From Granulicella pectinivorans (GTDB taxonomy: Bacteria > Acidobacteriota > Terriglobia > Terriglobales > Acidobacteriaceae), in contig NZ_FOZL01000001.1 of the NCBI RefSeq assembly GCF_900114625.1, positions 992,001 through 1,056,000 of the forward strand: a stretch of 64,000 bases of DNA, read 5' to 3'. The notes below the pieces were generated by a model. That model saw only the letters and a list, made by a program, of their open reading frames with translations, had not been told where the DNA came from and did no database searches. The translations under genes and the position numbers were made by a program. Positions 39,372-49,177 of the stretch are shown one piece after another. Position 1 is the first letter of the stretch; each line of letters begins with the position of its first letter.

Positions 39372-40577
39372 ATGAAGTTTCCGAAGATTCGGATTGGTCG
39401 GGCGCAGCGCTGGGCTGGGTTGCTGCTGTTGGTATTTCTGGCGCAGTGCTCGTGGGTCATCGGGCACCAGCGGCTCACAGCGGCCGATTATCAGTATGCG
39501 GAGTGCGGGCGTGAGATGTGGGAGCGCCCGTCGCCACTGGCGGGGTATTTCACAACCTGTGGGAATCTGCACGGAGACGGCACGCTGGCCTATCGGGACG
39601 CGGGTCTGCCGCTCACCATGGAGCGCCTCGTGCTTCTGGGGGCGGACAAGTTTCGCAAGCCGGAGAACCGCCTCTACGTCGGCGGTACGCTGAACGGCTC
39701 GACCTGGGAGGCGCGCCACCAGCTTGGAGGTGTCGTCTGGCTCATGCATCTGCCGTTTGTGCTGTTCGCTATGTGGCTTGGCGCCGGACTGTGGTGGGTG
39801 GCCCGACGCCTCTTCGGGAATGAAGGTGCGTTCTTCGCGCTTGGTCTCTACTGCTTTTCGCCGGCTGTGGTCCGGTATGCGGTGGTGCCGAACAACGAAG
39901 TGCTGGCGATGTGGGGTCTGTACGGGCTGGTGTACACGGCCATCGGCGTGGCCCATGCCATGCAGGGACCACGCAGGAAATGGAAGCCGCGCATTGTTCT
40001 GCTGACCCTGGCGCTTGGTCTTACGGCGGCGGCGCATCTGGTGGCGGCCATGGTGGGATTTGTGGCGGCGCTGATCCTGATGATGTACCTCGCGGAGCGC
40101 CGGCGCAGCTACGTGATGCAGATCCTCATCTTCTCCGCGCTGGGCGCGCTCGTGTTGGTGTTTGCCTCGTTTGCGTTTCGCGCGGCGGCGTTCACCTATG
40201 TCTTTACCGGCGGCGGCGGACGCTTCTGGTTCTCGCTCGACGGGGTAAAGACCTTCTTCGGCGCTCTGGCCGAAGCCCCGATTGTGGGTGCCATTGGTGT
40301 GGCTCTGGTCATGTGGGCTGGCGTCAAGCGCAGCCGCTACTTCGGCAACACGGCACCCCTGATCCTGGCGGCACTCATCAGCCTCGTTCAACCTTCGCAG
40401 GTCGTCGCGGCGGCCTGGCTTTGGGCGGTGCCGTTCGGTCTTACGTTTACCGGCGGAGTCTTTGCCGACGCCATGGAGACCAAACACCGGAAGATGTTCC
40501 TCGGGCTGGCGGCCTGCCTGATGGTCGCGCAGGCCGTTGTCTGCCTCGGTTCGCTGGGAGTCATCGCCCGTCCCTGA
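39372..40577 (+). CDS. Polytopic membrane protein, possibly GT-C glycosyltransferase-like
   Basis: A 401-residue protein. One N-terminal helix (WAGLLLLVFLAQCSWVIGH) is followed by a ~95-residue periplasmic loop with paired Cys (AECGREMW, TTCGNLHGDG) and seven to eight more helices. The first-loop-then-helices layout is reminiscent of GT-C mannosyltransferase-like proteins, but I see no clear DD/DE catalytic motif, so the function is open. ATG 39372 is preferred over the in-frame TTG 39366. Confidence 0.75.
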   Translation: MKFPKIRIGRAQRWAGLLLLVFLAQCSWVIGHQRLTAADYQYAECGREMWERPSPLAGYFTTCGNLHGDGTLAYRDAGLPLTMERLVLLGADKFRKPENRLYVGGTLNGSTWEARHQLGGVVWLMHLPFVLFAMWLGAGLWWVARRLFGNEGAFFALGLYCFSPAVVRYAVVPNNEVLAMWGLYGLVYTAIGVAHAMQGPRRKWKPRIVLLTLALGLTAAAHLVAAMVGFVAALILMMYLAERRRSYVMQILIFSALGALVLVFASFAFRAAAFTYVFTGGGGRFWFSLDGVKTFFGALAEAPIVGAIGVALVMWAGVKRSRYFGNTAPLILAALISLVQPSQVVAAAWLWAVPFGLTFTGGVFADAMETKHRKMFLGLAACLMVAQAVVCLGSLGVIARP

Positions 40578-40678
40578 TCCTCCCGTCTCCGAATTTGCCT
40601 TGACGCTGTTCGCGTGGAATCTGCATCTTACGGTGTACATTGCACACAGATAGATGCGGATTGAGGACGGGGACCAGG

Positions 40679-42406
40679 ATGAACGGGAAGCAGGCGTGGG
40701 GACGAATCGGTGTGGTCGCAGCGTGTGGGCTGCTGGTTTTATCAACGGCAACGGGCTGCAAGCGGCATAGAAAGACGCGGTCGAAGGAGAATACCGACGC
40801 GTACTCTTCAAAGATTCAGCCGCTGGTGCAGGCGACCAAGCTGCCGTTCATGAAGATTCCGGACGTGGGCCCCTTCCAGACACCCGCCCAGACCTTCTAT
40901 GACGATCGTAACTACGAGATCGCCTGGACCCGCGATGGCAAGCCTACCCCGCAGGCCGCGGCGTTTACCCAGGCCTTCTCCGATGCTGCCCAGAAGGGCC
41001 TGAATCCGGAGGATTACGATGCCTCCCGCTGGGCCGGACGCGTAGCCGCGCTCAAGTCGAACTCCGATGAGGCCTTCGCGGAGTACGACGTTGCCATGAC
41101 TGTGGCGGTCATGCGCTACATGTCGGATATCCGCACGGGCCGCATCAATCCGCAGCACTTCAACTTCGACATCAACGCGGAGTCGAAGCGCTACGACCTG
41201 CCCGAGTTCGTCTCCGACAATGCGGTCGACGCCGACGATGTGCCGAAGCTGATCGCCTCCGCCGAACCGGACAACGATGAATATCGCCAGACCGAGCAGG
41301 CCTTGGCGAAGTATCTTGTGCTCGCCAAGCAGCAGCGGGAGAGCGGCGTCGAGCCTTTGCCCACGGCGGTGAAACCGATCGGCGTGGGTGGGGCGTACCC
41401 GGCGCTCGACGCACTGGCCGCCCGGCTGCAACTGGAGGGCGATCTCAGCGGTCCGCCCACGGCCGCAACGGCGTATACGCAGGAGTTTTCGGATGGCGTG
41501 AAGGCCTTCCAGGAGCGTCACGGCATTACTCCGGACGGCAAGCTGAACGCCCAGACCATCGCCTCGATGAACGTTCCGCTCGAACAGCGCGTCCTGCAGT
41601 TGGAGTGCTCGCTGGAGCGGTGGCGCTGGCTGCCCGATCCGTATGTCCACGCTCGCCTGGTGGTGAACCTGCCTGAGTTTGTGCTGCGCGGGTATACGCC
41701 GGACAACAAGCTCGATTTCACCATGAAGGTCGTGGTGGGCAAGGTGCTCGGTGAGCACGAGACGCCGGTCTTCACTCACATGATGAAGTACCTCATCTTC
41801 CGTCCCTACTGGAACGTGCCTACCGATATCGCCCGTAAGGAACTGGTGCCGCACATCGAGAAGAACAAGGGTTATCTAGCGACGAAGAACTTCGAGGTCA
41901 CCAATGCGAAGGGCGATGTCCTCACCGATTACACCTCCGCCCAGGTAGCGCGCGGCGGCGTGATGGTGCGGGAGAAACCCGGGCCGAAGAACTCGCTCGG
42001 CCTCGTGAAGTTCATGTTCCCCAACGAATATGACATTTACCTGCACTCCACGCCTGCAACCGAGCTCTTCAACCGCACGCGCCGCGACTTCAGCCATGGA
42101 TGCGTCCGGGTGCAGAAACCCGAGGATCTTGCGGCCTGGGTCCTCCAGGACCAGCCAAACTGGGATCTGGACAAAGTCCGCGAGGCGATGAACAATGGAG
42201 CCGACAATCACCAGGTGAATCTCAAAACTCCCCTGCCGATTGCGATCTTCTACCTGACCGCACGCGTGGGAGATGACGGACGAGTCGATTTCTTCGACGA
42301 CATCTATAAGTACGACGAGAAGACGCAGGCGATTTTGCAAAAGGGTCCGCCGTATCCGACCTACTCGGAGCCGGTCAAGGCCAAGACCCCGGGGGATACA
42401 GTCTGA
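40679..42406 (+). CDS. L,D-transpeptidase lipoprotein (YcbB-like)
   Basis: A 575-residue peptidoglycan crosslinking enzyme. A lipobox (LSTATGC, lipid on Cys ~27) predicts membrane anchoring. An N-terminal scaffold domain (~50-265) precedes a peptidoglycan-binding domain (YTQEFSDGVKAFQERHGITPDGKLNAQTIASMNVP, ~270-305) and the YkuD catalytic domain with SHGCVRVQ (catalytic Cys) and a family capping loop. It forms 3-3 crosslinks, which resist most beta-lactams. ATG 40679 starts the lipoprotein signal. Its TGA overlaps an upstream ATG of the next gene at 42406. Confidence 0.95.
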   Translation: MNGKQAWGRIGVVAACGLLVLSTATGCKRHRKTRSKENTDAYSSKIQPLVQATKLPFMKIPDVGPFQTPAQTFYDDRNYEIAWTRDGKPTPQAAAFTQAFSDAAQKGLNPEDYDASRWAGRVAALKSNSDEAFAEYDVAMTVAVMRYMSDIRTGRINPQHFNFDINAESKRYDLPEFVSDNAVDADDVPKLIASAEPDNDEYRQTEQALAKYLVLAKQQRESGVEPLPTAVKPIGVGGAYPALDALAARLQLEGDLSGPPTAATAYTQEFSDGVKAFQERHGITPDGKLNAQTIASMNVPLEQRVLQLECSLERWRWLPDPYVHARLVVNLPEFVLRGYTPDNKLDFTMKVVVGKVLGEHETPVFTHMMKYLIFRPYWNVPTDIARKELVPHIEKNKGYLATKNFEVTNAKGDVLTDYTSAQVARGGVMVREKPGPKNSLGLVKFMFPNEYDIYLHSTPATELFNRTRRDFSHGCVRVQKPEDLAAWVLQDQPNWDLDKVREAMNNGADNHQVNLKTPLPIAIFYLTARVGDDGRVDFFDDIYKYDEKTQAILQKGPPYPTYSEPVKAKTPGDTV

Positions 42407-42453
42407 TGGATGATGCTACGGAACGCCGGCAGTATGAGCGAGGATGGACGACG

Positions 42454-43206
42454 ATGCGCATGACGGGGAACACGATCTTTATCACTGGCGGTGGCTCCGG
42501 GATCGGGCGCGGTCTGGCTGAGGCGCTGCATCACATGGGCAATGAGGTCATCATCTCCGGGCGCCGCAGGTCTGTGCTCGACGAGACGACGGCGGCGAAT
42601 CCCGGCATGCATGCCGTGGAGCTCGACGTCGAAGATCCGGCCAGCATCGCGAAGGGAGCGGCAGACCTGATCGCGCGCTTTCCGAAGCTGAATGTCCTCA
42701 TTAACAACGCCGGCATCATGAAGATGGACGACGCGTCTTCGGTGATCGACGAGGCCGTGCTGGTCTCGACGATCACGACGAACCTTCTCGGTCCCATCCG
42801 GGTAACCTCCGCTTTCATCGAGCACTTCAAGAGCCTCGACGAGGCGACGGTGATCAATGTCACCTCCGGCCTGGCCTTCGTTCCCCTGGCGATGACAGCG
42901 ATCTACTCCGCCACGAAGGCTGCGCTGCACTCCTATACGCAGTCGCTGCGGTTCAAGCTGAAGGGCAGCTCCGTGGCCGTGATGGAGCTGGCGCCCCCCT
43001 ACGTGCAGACCGACCTCATGGGCGGGGCGAACGATCCGCGTGCCATGCCCCTGTCCGCGTTCATTGAAGAGACGATGGTGCTGCTGGCGCAAGGCGTGGA
43101 GGAGATTCTGGTGGAGCGGGTGAAGCCGCTGAGAAACAATCCAGGCCCCGCTGAAGCCGCATTCGTGAATCAGTTCAACGACATGATGGCGCAGCAGACG
43201 CACTGA
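42454..43206 (+). CDS. Short-chain dehydrogenase/reductase (DltE-like)
   Basis: A 250-residue SDR. The cofactor site is NTIFITGGGSGIGRGLAEALH; NNAGIM, the Ser in VINVTSG and the Y-x3-K motif (YSATKAALHSY) complete the catalytic set. VELAPPYVQTDLMGG-like ending (MELAPPYVQTDL) is typical of the DltE/YciK-type group. ATG 42454 with AGGA 9 bp upstream gives the normal family N-terminus; the ATG at 42406 would add 16 residues and overlap the transpeptidase stop. Substrate unknown. Confidence 0.9.
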   Translation: MRMTGNTIFITGGGSGIGRGLAEALHHMGNEVIISGRRRSVLDETTAANPGMHAVELDVEDPASIAKGAADLIARFPKLNVLINNAGIMKMDDASSVIDEAVLVSTITTNLLGPIRVTSAFIEHFKSLDEATVINVTSGLAFVPLAMTAIYSATKAALHSYTQSLRFKLKGSSVAVMELAPPYVQTDLMGGANDPRAMPLSAFIEETMVLLAQGVEEILVERVKPLRNNPGPAEAAFVNQFNDMMAQQTH

Positions 43207-43239
43207 AGTTGTTGCCATCACGCAGAGGAGGGTAGACGG

Positions 43240-43854
43240 GTGGATGCTCGCGTCGATGCGTATATCGGAAAGGCGCCGGCGTATGCGCAGCCGGTGCTGC
43301 ACCATCTCAGGGATCTGGTCCACAGGGCGTATCCGGCGGTGGAAGAGGGGATGAAGTGGTCGCGGCCTGCGTTTTTGTCCGGCGGCCAGATCGTCTGCGG
43401 CATGTCTGCGTTCAAGGAGCACTGCGGCTTTGGTTTTTGGGGATCCGGCATGGCGGGCCCGCTGGCCGAGGCCGGTTTTGAGCGAGAGGGAAGTTCGGGA
43501 TCGTTGGGGAAAATCACCAGCCTGAAGGACCTTCCCAGGGATAAAGTCCTGCTCGGGCTCCTGAAGACGGCCTTCGCGTTGGCCGGAGAAGAGGGCGGCA
43601 AGTTGAAGCGGCCACCCAAGCCTGCGGCGAAGAAGGCCGCCGCCAGCATCCAGACACCCGAGGATCTCGAGGCCGCGCTCGCTCGCATCGGGGCGATGGA
43701 GCGCTTCGAGGCGATGAGTCCGAGCTGCCGCCGGGAGTATATGGAGTGGATCGTCGAGGCCAAACGGCCCGAGACGAGGACGAAACGGATTGGCGAGGCG
43801 GTTGGGTGGATCGCCGAAGGCAAGAAGCGGAACTGGAAGTACGAAAACTGCTAG
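43240..43854 (+). CDS. YdeI/OmdA-family protein with DUF1801 domain
   Basis: A 204-residue cytosolic protein starting at GTG with GAGGAGGG upstream. The N-terminal DUF1801 domain (VLHHLRDLVHRAYPAVEEGMKWSRPAFL, CGMSAFKEHCGFGFW) is joined by a Lys/Ala/Pro-rich linker (~118-135) to the C-terminal OmdA segment (SPSCRREYMEWIVEAKRPETRTKRIGEAVGWIAEGK). Widespread, function uncertain; Bacillus YdeI has been linked to antimicrobial-peptide resistance. Confidence 0.9.
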   Translation: MDARVDAYIGKAPAYAQPVLHHLRDLVHRAYPAVEEGMKWSRPAFLSGGQIVCGMSAFKEHCGFGFWGSGMAGPLAEAGFEREGSSGSLGKITSLKDLPRDKVLLGLLKTAFALAGEEGGKLKRPPKPAAKKAAASIQTPEDLEAALARIGAMERFEAMSPSCRREYMEWIVEAKRPETRTKRIGEAVGWIAEGKKRNWKYENC

Positions 43855-44222
43855 AACCTGTCGCTTGAGGGTCGTCTCATGGGGCGTTTTGGTGCGCTCC
43901 GGCGACCCACTGTGTGCGTGGGGTGGGCGGACCGGTGCGCCGCAACGCGCTCGGGAGGACTGACCAATCCGCAGAAAACCAGCCGAAAACAATTTCAGTT
44001 GACAGCCCTCATCTGCGGTATCTATATTCCGCTCCGCATAAAACAGGCCTGTTTTGCCGTTCTGAACCGAAAACGGTCAGGACGAAGAGGTCTGATCTCT
44101 TTGACCACGGAACGGTCGGATGGCCGACAGTCCAAGGGGTTTTGGAGAAGAGCAGGGAACCGGACGGCGCAGGATTTCAATCATCGCGATCGCCGGTTGG
44201 AAAAGCATTTTTGGGGGTTTTA
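43855..44222. other. 368-bp promoter and leader region of the first TonB-dependent receptor
   Basis: No gene is supported. A near-consensus promoter (TTGACA 43999-44004, TATATT 44023-44028) is followed by a perfect 16-bp palindrome and a leader of roughly 190 bases to the receptor ATG. The leader has complementary stretches (for example CCGTT/AACGG near 44060-44080) but no riboswitch class I can name. Confidence 0.6.
43999..44055 (+). promoter_or_regulatory. Strong promoter with 16-bp palindromic operator
   Basis: TTGACA (43999-44004) and TATATT (44023-44028) are 18 bp apart. AAAACAGGCCTGTTTT (44040-44055) is a perfect palindrome just downstream of the expected start near 44035, a classical roadblock-repressor position. 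The regulator is not identifiable in the neighbourhood. Confidence 0.72.
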
Positions 44223-47200
44223 ATGGTCGATATTTTCTTGAATCAGGTCAGGCGCACGTCCCGGTGGGTCGTCGTTGCGCTTGTTGCGTGTCTCTTTACG
44301 GCCGGCGCGGTCGCGCAGGTCGCCGGCGCGGGTAACATTCAGGGCACGGTTACCGATGCCACGGGCGCAGTCATTCCTGGAGCGACGGTCGTCGCGACCG
44401 AAGCCTCCACGCACGTTGCCCACACGGCCGTCACGGATGCGGTCGGTGTGTACACGTTTCCCAACCTGGTAGTTGGTTCGTACTCCATCAGCATCACCGC
44501 AACCGGCTTCCAGGGCTACACCAGCACGGGCAATGTGCTCGAAGTCGGCAGCAGCATCTCGATCAACGCCAAGATGACGGTCGGCGCCGCCGATCAGAAG
44601 GTCGAGGTTCACTCGGAAGGCCTGGCTCTGCAGACGGAAGATGTCTCGTTCAAGCAGACGGTCGACTCGCAGACGCTGACCGAGATGCCCCTCAACGGCC
44701 GCCAGATGGCGGCGCTCATCACCCTCTCGGGCGGATCGTCCCCCGCGCCCGCTGGTGACTTTACGGGCAGCAAGTACTCCTACCAGACGATCGCGGTCTC
44801 GATCGCAGGCTCGGGCGGCAACACGACGCAGTGGAAGCTCGACGGCGGCGACAACAACGACTACATGGCGAACGGCAACCTGCCCTTCCCTTTCCCGGAC
44901 GCAGTCAGCCAGTTCTCGGTGGAGTCCACGGCTCTGGGCGCGGGCGAAGGCGAGCACTCGGGCGGACTGGTGAACGTGGTCACGCGCTCCGGTACGAACA
45001 AGTTCCATGGCTCGGCCTTTGAATTCCTCCGCAACAACTACCTGAACGCGAACAACTTCTTTTCGGCCACCAAAGACAGCCTGCATCAGAACCAGTACGG
45101 CGGTACCTTTGGCGGGCCGATCAAGCGCGACAAGATCTTCGCGTTTGCCGGCTATCAGCGCACCCAGTCCAAGTCCAGCCAGTCTTCGGTGACGGCATTC
45201 GTTCCCTCGGCGGCGAATCTGGCCGGTGACTTTTCGCAGTCTGACGATCCGACGAAGGTCCCGCTCGTGAACCCCCTTACCGGCGCACCTCTGCCGAATA
45301 ATCAGATCAACCCGTCGCTCTTCAATCCGCAGGCTTTGGCTCTGGTCAAGTATCTGCCTCAGACGACGGCTGCGAACGGCCAGGTCAGCTATGCCATTCC
45401 GCTCCAGACCTCCGACAACTCCTTTGTCACCCGTGTCGATTACACCATCAACGCCAAGAACAACCTCTATGCCCGCTACTTCATCGATGGATACCAGCTT
45501 CCTGCGTTCTATTCTCCGACGAATATCCTGATCACCACGCAGTCCGGAAATCTGCAGCGTGTCCAGAGCTTCACCCTGGGTGAGGACTTCGCGATCAGTT
45601 CGAAGACGGTCAACTCGGCACACGTTACGCTCTCACGGCGCCGCAATAACCGCGGTTACGCACCCAACGCCATCAATGCCACGACGCTTGGCGTCAACGC
45701 GTTCCAAGCTGTTCCGAACGGTCTTTATGTGACCGTCGCGAACAAGTTCACCCTGGGTGGTGGCGGAAACTCCGTCTCCCACTTCAACGACAACTTCCTC
45801 GCCATTGAAGACCTGGTTACGATGCTGCGCGGCAAGCACCAGATCGTGATCGGCGGTGAGCTTGTACACAACCAGCTCAACATCTCCAACGCCTACAACG
45901 GGAATGGTATCTTCACCTTTGGCGGTGCCCTGAACTATAGCGCCAACGGTCCGACCGGCGTCGGCGGTAAAACCGCTGTCGACAACAACCTCGACTTTCT
46001 CATGGGGGCGATGAACTCCTTCGAACAGTCCAAGCAGCAGCAGAATGCTCTGCGCGGCAACATCCCCAGCATCTACGTGCAGGATACCTTCCACGCGACC
46101 AAGCAGTTGACCATCAATGCGGGCATCCGCTGGGCACCGGAGTTCATGCCGGTCGATTACTTCAATCGCGGTACGACCTTCGATCAAACCGCCTTTTTGG
46201 CCGGTACGACCAGCTCGGTCTACCCCAACTCTCCGGCCGGTACCTTCTACTACGGCGATAAGGGCGTACCTCGCCAGTTCACCAAGAACTCACCCTGGCA
46301 GTTCACGCCGAACTTCGGAATGGCGTATGACCTGACCGGTGACGGCAAGACGGTCATCCGTGCGGGTGCCAGCTACATCTACGACCAGGTGAATTACTTC
46401 ACCGGTCAGCGCAACCAGCAGAACCCGCCCTTCGCCACGGATATCAAGCAGATCCCCACCGCGACCTCGGGGCCCATCCCGTTCTCGGCTCCCTGGTCGG
46501 CTGGCACGCTCACCAGCAGCCCCTTCCCGCAGCCGGCTGTACCCACGCCAGCGACAGCGCTGTTTTACGCTCAGTCGCAGTACATCGTGCTGCCGACCCA
46601 GTATCACCCCTCCGTCACGATGCAGTGGACGGCGAGTGTGCAACATCAGTTCAGTCGTGGCTGGCAGTTGCAGGTGGACTATATCGGCAATAAGACCACC
46701 CACGTGCCCCTCGGTCTGCCGCTCAGCCCGGCCGTCTATGTCCCCGGTGTCTGGGGTGCGAACAACACCGGATGCCCAGGCGTTGTGACCACTGGACCCG
46801 CAGGCAAGAATGGCGTTGCTGGAACGAACTGCTCCACGCTGGCCAACTCCGCGCAGCGATACAAGCTCACGCAGCTCAACCCGCTCGTCGGCAACCAGTA
46901 TGGCGGTGGCAACAGTTCGGCAATCGTGGGCGATGGTGGTACCGGCAACTACCATGGCCTCATCACCACCGTGCAGCACCGCCTCTCGTCGACCTTCAGC
47001 CTCCTCGCCAACCACACCTGGTCGAAGTGCCTGAACAACGCCGACGCCAATGGCGATCTCGCCGGCTCATCCGTTGAGAACCCCAATAACCCCGGCATGG
47101 ACTATGGCCCGTGCGGATCGGACTATCGCCACATCGAGAATCTGGTCCTTGTCACGCGCAGCAAGTTCTCCATCGCGAACCGCGCTCTCGCCTACGCGGT

Positions 47201-47711
47201 GAACGGCTGGGAGCTTGGTCCGCTTGTCCATATTCAAAGTGGTTCGGTCATCAATGTCACCTCCGGCGTCGACACCTCGCTGACTGCTGTCACCCTGGAT
47301 CGCCCCAACCGGATCGCGGGCGTGAATCCGTACCTCCCTGGTCCCATCCGGTCCGGCATCGGAATCACATCAACCGCTGGTCTTCAGGCAGCACGCGGGT
47401 CCTTGAATCCCGCCGCTTTCTGTTCCGCCATCACCGCAACCTGCCCCGGCGGACCGGCACCCGGAACCTTTGGAAACGTCAGCCGCAACGCCTTCCGTGG
47501 TCGGTCTTCGTATCAGTTCGATGCGCAGCTCTCCCGTACCTTCCCGATCCACGAGAGTGTCAACACCGTCCTGCGGCTGGAGGCATTCAACGTTCTCAAT
47601 CATCCCAACCTGAGCAACCCGGGATCTAGCGTCGCTTCCACGACCTTCGGCCAGGTCACGGCTGCCTCTGCGGCCCGTATCTTCCAGGCCTCGGCGAAGG
47701 TCAACTTCTAA
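44223..47711 (+). CDS. TonB-dependent receptor, Oar-like, with carboxypeptidase-regulatory domain
   Basis: A 1162-residue outer-membrane receptor. The signal region is ~1-33. The CarboxypepD_reg-like domain (~37-115) has GNIQGTVTDATGAVIPGATVVATE. The plug (~125-230) includes TLTEMPLNGRQMAALITLSGG and SGTNKFHGSAFEFLRNNYLNANNFF, and the rest is beta-barrel ending in an aromatic/Asn-Phe terminus (ASAKVNF). This Oar-like class is expanded in Acidobacteriota and is thought to import sugars or peptides without SusD. ATG 44223 starts the signal peptide; the frame upstream is open. Followed by a terminator, then Gfo/Idh and DUF6807 genes. Confidence 0.95.
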   Translation: MVDIFLNQVRRTSRWVVVALVACLFTAGAVAQVAGAGNIQGTVTDATGAVIPGATVVATEASTHVAHTAVTDAVGVYTFPNLVVGSYSISITATGFQGYTSTGNVLEVGSSISINAKMTVGAADQKVEVHSEGLALQTEDVSFKQTVDSQTLTEMPLNGRQMAALITLSGGSSPAPAGDFTGSKYSYQTIAVSIAGSGGNTTQWKLDGGDNNDYMANGNLPFPFPDAVSQFSVESTALGAGEGEHSGGLVNVVTRSGTNKFHGSAFEFLRNNYLNANNFFSATKDSLHQNQYGGTFGGPIKRDKIFAFAGYQRTQSKSSQSSVTAFVPSAANLAGDFSQSDDPTKVPLVNPLTGAPLPNNQINPSLFNPQALALVKYLPQTTAANGQVSYAIPLQTSDNSFVTRVDYTINAKNNLYARYFIDGYQLPAFYSPTNILITTQSGNLQRVQSFTLGEDFAISSKTVNSAHVTLSRRRNNRGYAPNAINATTLGVNAFQAVPNGLYVTVANKFTLGGGGNSVSHFNDNFLAIEDLVTMLRGKHQIVIGGELVHNQLNISNAYNGNGIFTFGGALNYSANGPTGVGGKTAVDNNLDFLMGAMNSFEQSKQQQNALRGNIPSIYVQDTFHATKQLTINAGIRWAPEFMPVDYFNRGTTFDQTAFLAGTTSSVYPNSPAGTFYYGDKGVPRQFTKNSPWQFTPNFGMAYDLTGDGKTVIRAGASYIYDQVNYFTGQRNQQNPPFATDIKQIPTATSGPIPFSAPWSAGTLTSSPFPQPAVPTPATALFYAQSQYIVLPTQYHPSVTMQWTASVQHQFSRGWQLQVDYIGNKTTHVPLGLPLSPAVYVPGVWGANNTGCPGVVTTGPAGKNGVAGTNCSTLANSAQRYKLTQLNPLVGNQYGGGNSSAIVGDGGTGNYHGLITTVQHRLSSTFSLLANHTWSKCLNNADANGDLAGSSVENPNNPGMDYGPCGSDYRHIENLVLVTRSKFSIANRALAYAVNGWELGPLVHIQSGSVINVTSGVDTSLTAVTLDRPNRIAGVNPYLPGPIRSGIGITSTAGLQAARGSLNPAAFCSAITATCPGGPAPGTFGNVSRNAFRGRSSYQFDAQLSRTFPIHESVNTVLRLEAFNVLNHPNLSNPGSSVASTTFGQVTAASAARIFQASAKVNF

Positions 47712-47722
47712 ATCGTCAGACG

Positions 47723-47764
47723 CACCTTGCCCCTCTTCTCACGAAGGGGGGCAAGGTGTCTTTA
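47723..47764 (+). terminator. Terminator after the first TonB-dependent receptor
   Basis: CACCTTGCCCC (47723-47733) pairs with GGGGCAAGGTG (47748-47758), followed by TCTTTA. The short T-tract could allow partial read-through into the Gfo/Idh gene 52 bp on. Confidence 0.75.
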
Positions 47765-47815
47765 GTAGCATAGTTTCCAAAGACTAAAAATCATTTTTGA
47801 TTCAGGAGATTTCCG

Positions 47816-49177
47816 ATGAAGGCACCAGAGAGCAATCGCAGGGACTTCCTCAAGACGGCCTCTGCCGCGGCGGCCAGCGTTGCGGTCACCAACTGGACCG
47901 CGGCGAGCTACGCCCAGATCGCGGGCTCCAACGACCGCGTGCGCACGGCCATCGTCGGCTGCGGCGACCGGATGAAGCAGGCTCTCGTTCCTGCCTTCCT
48001 CAGCCATGCCAAGGCCCAGAACTTCCAGTTCGTTGCCGTCTCCGATATCTGGAACATGCGCCGCGATCAGGGAGCCGCCATGCTGACCACGAAGACCGGC
48101 AATAAGGTCGACGCCGTCCGCAACAATGACGAGCTCTACGCCCGCAAGGATGTCGATGCGGTCCTCATTGCAACCGCCGACTTCCAGCACGCGCAGCATG
48201 GCATCGAAGCGGTCAACGCCGGCCGTGACGCCTATGTCGAGAAGCCCACGGCACACACCATGGAAGACGCGCGCAACTTCCGCGCCGCCGTGCATAAGAC
48301 CGGAAAGATCGTTCAGGTCGGCACCCAGCGCCGCTCCACTCCCAGTTATCAGAAGGCCTACGAGTACATCAAGAGCGGTGAGTTTGGCGACATCGTCATG
48401 GTCGAAATGACCTGGAACGTGAACCAGCCCGGCCGCTGGCGCCGCCCCGACGTCGTGCCCCTCCTGAAGGAAGAGGACACCGACTGGAAGCGCTACCAGC
48501 TCAATCTGCCCAAGGTTCCCTTCGATGCGCGCAAGTATCTTGAGTTCCGCCTCTTCTGGCCCTACTCCTCCGGTCTTCCCGATCAGTGGCTCGTCCACCA
48601 GATCGATACCGTTCACTGGTTCACCGGTCTGCCGCACCCGCGCTCAGTCGTTGCGAACGGCGGTATCTATGCATGGCGCGATGGCCGCGTGAACTGGGAC
48701 ACCCTCACTGCTGTCTTCGACTACGGCCCGCTGGACGATCTGACCAAAGGCTTCCAGGTCTCCTACTCCACCCGGCAGACCAACGAGGCAGGCGGCGTCA
48801 AGGAGCTCTACTACTCCAAGGGCGGCATGCTCGACATGGACAAGCAGGAGGTCACCCCGACCGGAGGCCTCACCGCGAAGTATGCCAAGGAGATGAACAT
48901 GCAGCCCGACCTGCTCAAGCCCTTCTCGCTGGCGACAGCGAAGGCCGAAAAGGTCTCGACCGACGCCAACACCGGCGGCGGCGACCCGCAGACGGGCGCC
49001 AACATGCTCAACTGGATGGAGTGCGTCCGTTCGCGCAAGACACCGAACGCCTCCATCGAAGCCGGCTACAGCCACTCCATTGCGCTGTGCATGTGCATCG
49101 CCGCCATGCAGACCGGCACGCGCGTCACCTTCGACGACAAGACGCAGCGCGTCATGGCGGGAGGCAAGTATGTCTAA
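47816..49177 (+). CDS. Tat-exported Gfo/Idh/MocA-family oxidoreductase
   Basis: A 453-residue sugar-type dehydrogenase. A twin-arginine signal (NRRDFLKTASAAAASVAVTNW) predicts export folded with its NAD(P). The Rossmann motif is RTAIVGCGDRMKQALVPAF. The family loop is DAYVEKPTAHTMEDARNFRAAV, carrying the EKP motif with the catalytic Lys, and QIDTVHWFTG supplies the C-terminal site. Such exported members act on sugars or inositols in the periplasm. Its stop overlaps the DUF6807 gene by 8 bp (ATGTCTAA), so they are coupled and probably work on one substrate brought in by the upstream receptor. Confidence 0.93.
   Translation: MKAPESNRRDFLKTASAAAASVAVTNWTAASYAQIAGSNDRVRTAIVGCGDRMKQALVPAFLSHAKAQNFQFVAVSDIWNMRRDQGAAMLTTKTGNKVDAVRNNDELYARKDVDAVLIATADFQHAQHGIEAVNAGRDAYVEKPTAHTMEDARNFRAAVHKTGKIVQVGTQRRSTPSYQKAYEYIKSGEFGDIVMVEMTWNVNQPGRWRRPDVVPLLKEEDTDWKRYQLNLPKVPFDARKYLEFRLFWPYSSGLPDQWLVHQIDTVHWFTGLPHPRSVVANGGIYAWRDGRVNWDTLTAVFDYGPLDDLTKGFQVSYSTRQTNEAGGVKELYYSKGGMLDMDKQEVTPTGGLTAKYAKEMNMQPDLLKPFSLATAKAEKVSTDANTGGGDPQTGANMLNWMECVRSRKTPNASIEAGYSHSIALCMCIAAMQTGTRVTFDDKTQRVMAGGKYV

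Noticed and set aside
39303..40811. Long N-terminal extension of the DUF2251-like frame
   Set aside because: Antisense to two plus-strand genes, very Arg/His/Pro-rich; the recognisable domain begins at 39302.
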